Assembly (NCBI GenBank): GCA_028023455.1
Contig: JAQFVV010007253.1
Coordinates: 57,282-121,281 of the forward strand
Direction of reading: 5' to 3'
DNA length: 64,000 bases
Source: Epiperipatus broadwayi
Lineage: Eukaryota > Onychophora > Udeonychophora > Euonychophora > Peripatidae
The notes below the pieces were generated by a model. The model saw nothing but the letters and a program-made list of their open reading frames with translations. It made no database searches and was not told where the DNA came from. Shown piece after piece: positions 57,261 through 64,000 of the stretch; within the stretch, counting starts at the first letter, position 1; every line of letters begins with the position of its first letter. The position numbers and the translations under genes were made by a program.

Positions 57261-57656
57261 TAAAAGAATGTGTGGAAGTGTTAAGTTTATTTATTATAAT
57301 TTTTAAAAAAAGAAAGTGAGCACTTATATAGAGAGACATAAAACTTCAAGAAAATTCACATCATGTATCAAAAACTTTATATATTGGTGAATGAAAGCTA
57401 ATAAGTGTGTCACATTTTCTCATGCATATTACTGAACAATCCATTCATGTTGGTTTGCCATATAAAGAATCACATAATAGTATTTGCACGAATATTAGGA
57501 AAGAAGTGAACATTAAGAAATGGCATTCGTTTCGTCTTATCTTTTTCTCTTGGAGTTGAAATGCCGTATTTGTTTGCGAATGTCTAACGCTGATTGATAA
57601 AGATGATACATTAATATGAAGTATCAATACAGTAATTAACCATTTGTATAAACGGC

Positions 57657-58177
57657 ACTTACATATTAGTCCGGACGGTGAAATTTTAGTCCATTAAAAT
57701 TTTTTGACTCTTTAGATTGCTAAATATTTTTGGTGGTATGTTTTATTTAATTAACTAAATTTAACTTTCAAAGATAAGAAGTTGAAGATCTCTAGAGTAT
57801 TTTTGTATCTACTGCACATTGTTATATATATATATGTTAAAGCGTTGACCGGGAAGCGAACCCGGGCCAGCTGCTTGGAAGGCAGCTATGCTAACCGCTA
57901 GGCCACCAACGCTTGACTACTACAAATTCTTTATTAACTTTTAGCTACCACTGACCTACTTATCCTTTAGAATTGACTTGCGCTTAAAAGAAAGCTAAAT
58001 ACGATTTTGATTAGTTGTATGGCTCAATATTTACTACTTTTAGATTCACCTTACCTGTTGCTATTTTTAAGTTTCATTAAACCAAGCAATTTTCATAATT
58101 AAATAAAACATAGTATCAAATATTTAGTGATTTTAATGTAGACTAAAATTTCACCGCCCGGACTAATACGCAAGTAC
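57657..58177. mobile_element. Terminal-inverted-repeat element containing a tRNA-Gly-like sequence
   Basis: Ends CACTTACATATTAGTCCGG (57656) and CCGGACTAATACGCAAGT (to 58177) extend inward as CGGTGAAATTTTAGTC / GACTAAAATTTCACCG, about 35 bp with few mismatches. No transposase. A TA follows the right end, which would suit a mariner-type element, but the left end lacks it. Confidence 0.75.
57842..57912 (-). tRNA. tRNA-Gly (TCC)-like gene or SINE founder
   Basis: Folds as a 71-nt tRNA: acceptor GCGTTGG/TCAACGC (one G-T), D-arm region GCCTAGCGGTTAGC, anticodon loop CTTCCAA with TCC at 57879-57877, T-stem CCGGG/CCCGG. The T-loop is TTCGCTT; the universally conserved A58 is C, which also damages the internal promoter B box, so it is probably a pseudogene. 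It is flanked by GTCAA like the SINE heads in this window and is the most tRNA-like member. Confidence 0.65.
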
Positions 58178-58179
58178 AG

Positions 58180-60195
58180 CTAAAAATTAATTAATAATGT
58201 TATATATATATTGAAGCAGATACATTTTCAGTTAACAATTTTTTTTTTTTTTCATTTATAAAGCACACATACAATTTATTTTACGCAAAAAAAAAAAAAA
58301 AATCTTTAAGAATAAACAAATCTAAATTAGGTAAATTTAAACTTCCACATTTGTTTATTTTTTTGTCATTTCCAGTTTTCTTTATTTCTATAGATTCTGA
58401 ATAATGTTCAAAGTTTATTTTTCTTTTTATGCAAGTTATTTATGTAGCCTACTTTGTTTTCTATTTAGAATAATTTATATTTATCAAAATCAGGGAGTGC
58501 CAAGCTGAGATATTTTCTAATTCCTTTTTTCCATTCATGTTTCACTGTTTTTTACGTCACCCCCCCCTCCTTTTTTTTTTTTAAACAAAAAAAAATATAT
58601 ATCGCATAATTACATCTTTTAATATGATGATGAAGATGTTCCTAAATAACAACAACATTAATAATATGTGAATCCATCTGTCACATTGAGAATTATTTTA
58701 CAGGTAAATTGTACACATTAAGAATTTAAAATGCCCACCATGAAGACACTTTTTTATAATCTGAATGAAAGCTCAAAAAAAAAAAAAAAAAACGCATAGA
58801 GATTTTTTTAGAGTTCTTTAAAAGTTAAGAGAAAAAAGTTTAAAAACTGGTTTATTTTATAAGGTAGCTAAGTTTTTATCAACACTAGCTGGGTAATTCT
58901 AGTTGGGGGATTAGCTTGTTGTTGATGGTCGCCATGTGTTGATTCACAAGATCATGAAGAGGTGAACTGTTTACAAGGGCAAATGAGGCTTTTTAGACAA
59001 TTGTTATTATTCCCCTGCGGTCCTCATCAACAATATTGCTTACAAATCTTAAGCTATGTAATAACATATGGGACCTATAAAAAAAACTGGGTTAAAAATA
59101 TAGTGACATACTATAAATATATATATATATTGTATGTCCGTACATATATTTGCAAACATGAAAATATGTACTTATACGTATCAGCATGTACATTCAATTC
59201 CTTACCTGAAAGCAAATGGAGGTAACTAGGCATTTGGGTAATACAGAGGCGATAACATAATTTTTATTGGTGTTCACTTTTTATTGTGTACTACAATCTA
59301 ACACAATTCTAATATTTCAATATTGAGAGTTGCATAATGTACTTTACAGAGTTCTTTCTATTAACTATGCAAATAGTACATAAATATCTCTAATAAATGT
59401 CTTATAATTTTCTAGCTTTGTATTTATTTTTATTAATATATATGAGCCAAAATCATTGCTTTGATTCTGCTATTAGGTTATATTAAAAAGAATTGCTGTT
59501 AGTTAAGTGAAATTCAACATCAGATTTGATGCTGATTATTAAGAGATAAATTTGTTTTGGCTAGCCACTGACCCCATAATTTAATTCCATAATTATAATT
59601 TCCAACAATTAAATGTGTCTACGCAAATACACATTCAGCCAGATATACATTTATAGAATTCTTCATTTTCAATCATTATAACTCATTTTCAGGATGACAC
59701 AAGTTATTCCCAGTTTAGTCCAGTTTTTCTAGTATATAGTCTTTTCTCAATATATGTATTTTATTGTCACATCTATTGATTTTAAATTTATTTTTTGTTT
59801 TGGGTCTTTTAAAATATTTTGGAATCTAATTTAAAATTTTAATTGTACAAATTGTCATTTCTAGAAATATATTTTCATTTCAACCTTTTAATTATTTCAA
59901 AGGGCAGTGATATTTAGATAAGAATTTCAGAAATATAGAACAAAAAAATATAATATTCAAAGCATAAGCTAGTCAATAAGTTTAAAAAAAAAGTGTTTGA
60001 AAACATGAAATAGTATTATCTTATATATAAAATTCCTAAATGTTGGTCCTTATGCCGTCACATGTCAAATTCTCAACCAATTAAAAAAACTATTGTTTGT
60101 CTGTAACACAGTCAAATTCACAATTGAAAAATAAATAAATAAAAAACTTTAAATTTGTTTTTATAAATAAATAACTATATCTAACTAACCTGTAA
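58180..60195. other. AT-rich stretch without supported gene
   Basis: C run at 58560-58568, A runs near 58285 and 58775. A 87-codon frame at 58962-59225 has no recognisable domain. Confidence 0.5.
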
Positions 60196-60196
60196 C

Positions 60197-60309
60197 TTTT
60201 TTTTTCATATGTCATAGCATCACTGGGAGGCGAACCTGCAATAACCATCTGCAAACCACTGCTTGCTTGCAAGGTAGCTGTGCTGACTTCTCAGTTAACA
60301 ACCCTAGAC
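60197..60309 (-). mobile_element. tRNA-derived SINE (TTGCAAGCAAGCAGTG subfamily)
   Basis: Minus strand GTCTAGGGTTGTTAACTGAG head, GCAGGTTCGCCTCCC, GATGCTATGACATATGAAAA tail; flanked by AACTAACCTGTAA direct repeats. Confidence 0.85.
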
Positions 60310-60443
60310 AACTAACCTGTAATTTACATTAATATTAGGTGCATTTTTATGTAAAGGAAGTAATCCCATTCTTTATATTTAATAATCCATTTTTATTACG
60401 AAGCATATTAAAAAAAAATTATTACAAAAATAATGGCCTTTTA

Positions 60444-60635
60444 GACTGCCTATGTTTCTCACATTTATTTATATAACATAAAAATCTTTTGTTTAATTTA
60501 TATTAAAAACAAATTATTAAAACAACCAATTAAAAAGGCGACTGCCTATGTTTCTCACATTTATTTATATAACATAAAAATCTTTTGTTTAATTTATATT
60601 AAAAACAAATTATTAAAACAACCAATTAAAAAGGC
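60444..60635. repeat. 96-bp exact tandem duplication
   Basis: 60444-60539 and 60540-60635 appear identical (start GACTGCCTATGTTTCTCACA). Confidence 0.9.
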
Positions 60636-60689
60636 CAGGTACATCTGGTTTATTTAATAATCAATAAATTTATTAATTAACACAATATC

Positions 60690-60910
60690 AAGCTTTAATT
60701 CTAAGAAGAAAATAATCAACCCTCCATATATGTGCTATACTATAAAATTCCATTAGCAATGTTAAATATAAGAAACTCTCGATCCACATCAGAAGATAAA
60801 AACCTTGGAAAGATAAGAACAGCTGTTTTATTTTTATATTTAATATCGCTAATTGAATTTTATAGTATAGCACTTGGAGCTTCATTTAATTTCTTAGAAT
60901 TACAGCTTGA
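60690..60910. repeat. Foldback repeat of unnamed family; third arm at 61090-61220
   Basis: Arms GTGCTATACTATAAAATTC / GAATTTTATAGTATAGCAC with flanking TCTAAGAA/TTCTTAGA. A single-arm relative in plus orientation lies at 61090-61220. The mirrored open frames on the two strands here are a consequence of the palindrome. Confidence 0.8.
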
Positions 60911-61224
60911 CACTGTGCTAGTTAAAAATTTATTGATTATTACATGAATCTTCTTAATAAATTTCAAAATTTTGCAAGTGTTTCTAGGATATAAAAAAGA
61001 AATATAAGTAAAGTGAATAATTTAATATATTTGTACTTTCATTTCAAAATGTTTAAGATTTGCCAATATAATTGCATTTAGATAGAAAGATAAGATGGCC
61101 ATTTTTATCTTTTCAAAGTCTTTATCTTGTGATTTGGATTGAGTGTTCATTTGTATTTAACAGTGCTAATTGAATTTTATAGTATGGTGAATGTGCGGAG
61201 GATTAATTACCTTCTTAGAATTAT

Positions 61225-62570
61225 TACTTATTTAGGAAATAAACATGAAAATCAATTTACATTGAAAATAAATCTAAGGAAAGGCTTTATGAAAAATATA
61301 TGTGGAAAATGTAAATATGTATGAAGACAAAAGTGATTGACAGTTGAGTAATAGAAACCTCTGGTGCTTAAATTCTCATAAACTGGTCATTCATCAGAAA
61401 GTATCATAGTGTTAAGTATTCTCATAAACTCTCAATAATGAAAATCAGATTAATCTATTTCATCATATCCCATGATTACAGCAGTTATTGTGAGTTATTA
61501 TAGCACCATCTAGCAGAGCTGCATAAAAATAATGACAGTTGAGATTACTGCAATCTCTTTAAGTGAGCTTTTTCACTTTTTTTTATTAGTGTAATTTTTT
61601 TTTTATCTTTATGGTCTTAATATTTTGTATATGCTTCTTTGTTTTCTAATTTAATTTGTTATAGAATTGTGTTTCCTCATTTGCTTTTTGCACTTTTTTT
61701 TTTCTGCTTTGTGACTTAAAATTTTTTATGCATTTGGATTTATTATCATCAATAAATATATCAATAACTTTTTAGATTTAAATTTCTCCTGGATTAATTG
61801 CCTGCAATTACTATCCATTTGTTGCAAAATTGCATTTGCTGTCATCATTAATTCAATTTCTTAATGAAGGTTTGATTTCTAAATAAATTATAATTCGATG
61901 ATTCTTAACTTCTTTTCTTATTTAAATTTAATTCTATAAACAGCAAAATACTGTTTAAGCATAGAATTAAATAAATTATATTATTTTCATGTGGTTTTAC
62001 AATCATTGTCTGATCTGTTTATTCAAAATAATTGTTTTTATGTTTTTAGTATTATATGTTGCTTTTTTTTTTTTTAATGGAAAAAGTAAGATTATAATTT
62101 AGTTTATTCTTTTATAATTTAGTATGGTATATGTAGCCTCTATCAGTGGGATCCCATATGCAATAAAAGAATTTTTCTTGTGCACTTTCAAATAAATAAA
62201 TCATTATACCCTAGTGTAGAAATGTTAAGTAAGATATGTTAGAAAATGAAAAGACCTAAATTATAAAAACAATTATGGATACTTTATCTAAAATAATAAA
62301 AAATATGGATATTTTGAGTTAATTAAAAAATCTTTACTATAGAAGTTTGAATTAAGTCTTAGTCAAATCTCTTTATTGAAATTTTGGGAAACGATTATGG
62401 GAGTAATAAATGTATGTTTTACAGGGGGGAAATTCAAACTTCATTATAGACAAAATTCTTGAATAATAATATAAAATTATCTTGCGTAATACACTTTTGG
62501 ATTATGTTTCTGTCTGTTATCTATATGAGAAACTGTAGCCATAGAATTATAGTAGTCCATGAAATATATA
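61225..62570. other. AT-rich stretch without supported gene
   Basis: 61330-61520 shows weak second-family SINE tail similarity (GGTGCTTAAATTCTCATAAA). No gene seen. Confidence 0.45.
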
Positions 62571-62686
62571 TATATATAAAATTAAGAGCGTGCTAATAGC
62601 TCTAAACAAGCTTTTTTTTTTTTATTTATGATAAATGCTACTACAAGAGAAGGCATTCAAATCATTTTTATTTTAAATGGTCCCCA

Positions 62687-62727
62687 TCCCCAGAACGGTT
62701 TCGACCTATGGGTCTCTTCAGTGAGGA
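62687..62727 (-). ncRNA. Type I hammerhead ribozyme, family E
   Basis: Minus strand: stem I TCCTCA (62727-62722) with TGGGGA (62692-62687); CTGAAGA 62721-62715; stem II GACC/GGTC perfect, CATA loop; GAAA 62702-62699; stem III ACC/GTT with one mismatch and no loop; C17 at 62693. Stem I is the same sequence as in family C, while stem II differs completely but pairs perfectly. The canonical G-C pair closes stem II. Best single hammerhead in the window. Confidence 0.7.
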
Positions 62728-62769
62728 GTTGGGACATTAGATCTAAAAAAACAACTCAAGCAAAGCATT

Positions 62770-63600
62770 TATATATATATATTATTGCTTGAAGAGAAAA
62801 TATGTTAAAATGAAGTGTTCTTTCTTCATGTCAGAAATCTAAACTAATAAGCATAAAGAGATGTTGTAGTTATATTTCTTTCTTTGTCATTCTGTAAATT
62901 GCATAATATCTAAAGCTTGAAATTAATTTCTATTCTATTTTCTTTTTATAAAATTAATTTTGATAATTCAGTAATTTTGAAGGAATCTTTAGCATTATCC
63001 ATTTCTAAAATAAAGCCCAAATCCATTTTGTATATCCACTTATTTTTATATAAATTCATTGTTTTCATTTTTTTTTTTTGATCATAAATGTCTATATTCC
63101 AATAACAAGTGGCTAATAGCCCACCACCCTCTTTTTTTTTTACATTAACTATAAAGAAAATCTAAAACTATTTTATTTATAAATTTGCTAATACTTCTGA
63201 CTGAGCTTCAAAAATTAAACTACTCTTCTTACTATTATCATAAAATGATTCATTCATATTTCTACCTCTTTGTTTTTTATTAGTGATGTTACTATTTTTG
63301 TATTCTCTTTACGATTGTAAAAATCACCACAACGTGGAAAATCAACTTTTAATAGAGTTAAACCAACACCCAATATTTGGCTAATAGGTGTAGGATATTC
63401 TATTTCGATTTTTTTACCCATCTTGTTGCTATTCTTTCTTTAAATCAAGTTAAATATTATTTTAGCTATTATATTACTCTTACTGTGATGTGATGGATAA
63501 TTGCTACTCCTTTATCGAAGTCAAGAATATGTCACCATTGTGCTCATAAAAACCTCTTAGCCACCTTACTTTCCCTTTCCTACCCTAAGTTTTTTTCCAT
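62770..63600. other. AT-rich stretch, probably LINE debris on the minus strand
   Basis: 63205-63255 is a diverged direct repeat of 63885-63930 (CTTACTATTATCATAAA), so it is part of a related LINE relic. Otherwise unreadable. Confidence 0.35.
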
Positions 63601-63608
63601 ATTCTTCT

Positions 63609-63938
63609 CTATCCTGATCCATCCCACTTCCATAATATTGTCTTTATCCACTTCATGGTCTTTATATTAGATCCACTTATCATTTTCAAAACCCAGCATA
63701 AAGACCATAATTTATATTTATTCTCCCAGAACTTCATTATTTGTATTTGTTCTGCTTGTAAGCATTTACATTCAATTAGCAGATGCCTAATATTTTCCAC
63801 AACCTCCTTACATAGCTTGTAGACTAAATCACCCATATTTTTTCGTTTATGTGTATATTCCCTTGTTGCTAACAATCCTGCTTGAGCCTTAAATAGTAAG
63901 CTAATTTCCTTGCTATTATCATAAATTAACACACCCAA
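63609..63938 (-). pseudogene. Non-LTR retrotransposon fragment (post-RT cysteine/histidine region)
   Basis: 109-codon frame reading GVLIYDNSKEISLLFKAQAG, YTHKRKNMG and then YKLCKEVVENIRHLLIECK, which resembles the CxxC-x-H-x4-C block near the end of jockey/I/CR1-type LINE proteins. The first cysteine reads Y, so the zinc site is broken. The frame's N-terminus runs into the palindrome at 63931. Confidence 0.5.
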
Positions 63939-63949
63939 TGGTCTGTTTA

Positions 63950-63986
<37 letters not shown>

Positions 63987-64000
63987 AGACCATTGGGTGT
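63931..64000. repeat. Inverted repeat around (AT)n, cut by right window edge
   Basis: 63931-63949 and 63982-64000 are perfect 19-bp reverse complements around about 30 bp of AT. The right arm ends at the window limit, so the palindrome may extend much further. Confidence 0.9.

Noticed and set aside
18904-60305. SINE heads as functional tRNA genes
   Set aside because: Anticodon arms are altered, A58 is missing in most copies, and A-rich tails with target-site duplications show they are retroposed.
60688-60947. Similar open frames on both strands
   Set aside because: Mirror translations of one palindrome; both arise from the inverted arms.

Overview
This is AT-rich (about three quarters A+T by eye), gene-poor DNA from a eukaryote, most likely an invertebrate animal. 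It has split-gene signals, Penelope-like (PLE) and RTE-type retroelements, tRNA-derived SINEs with target-site duplications, a hAT-type non-autonomous transposon and many palindromic short repeats. I cannot name the species. There are no operons, CRISPR arrays or phage genes.

Layout. 1-3.1 kb: a tandem PLE cluster on the minus strand. An open reverse-transcriptase frame runs off the left edge, and its pseudo-LTR arm is repeated in inverted orientation at 2721-3128. Between the arms lies a fragment of the host gene for mitochondrial octanoyltransferase (LIPT2). 4-5.2 kb: palindromic repeats and a tandem retrozyme-like dimer. 5.8-8.2 kb: a duplicated segment, one copy empty and the other split by a decayed PLE. 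8.2-12.5 kb: SINEs, an RTE relic and a hAT MITE. 14.3-15.2 kb: a hammerhead-bearing repeat next to a possible terminal coding exon. 18.8-25.4 kb: SINEs, a PLE relic with inverted halves and a jockey/CR1-like relic. 26.4-27.5 kb: signals for a small three-exon transcription unit on the minus strand. 28-38 kb: foldback repeats, a 5'-truncated RTE, a GIY-YIG cassette bounded by 110-bp inverted repeats, and hammerhead repeats. 39-50 kb: a SINE-dense stretch with RTE relics and foldbacks. 51-64 kb: foldbacks, an RTE relic, a tRNA-Gly-like sequence inside a terminal-inverted-repeat element, another hammerhead, and a LINE relic at a palindrome cut by the right edge.

The unifying observation is that many of the small interspersed repeats carry the same fold. 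Stem I is followed by CTGANGA, a short stem-loop II, GAAA, a very short stem III (3 bp, 0-2 nt loop), an NUH cleavage triplet and the other strand of stem I. This is a minimal type I hammerhead ribozyme. At least five sequence families have it (called A, B, C, E and F here), and a diverged version lies in the PLE pseudo-LTRs. Several families occur as tandem or palindromic copies. This fits retrozyme-like circular-RNA retroelements mobilised by a PLE reverse transcriptase. That link is inference; the motif pairings are directly visible.

Host coding content is slight: the LIPT2 fragment, and three weaker exon candidates (14792-15125, 26486-27474, 45377-45574). Most other open frames of 60-100 codons are chance frames or antisense readings of transposon relics.
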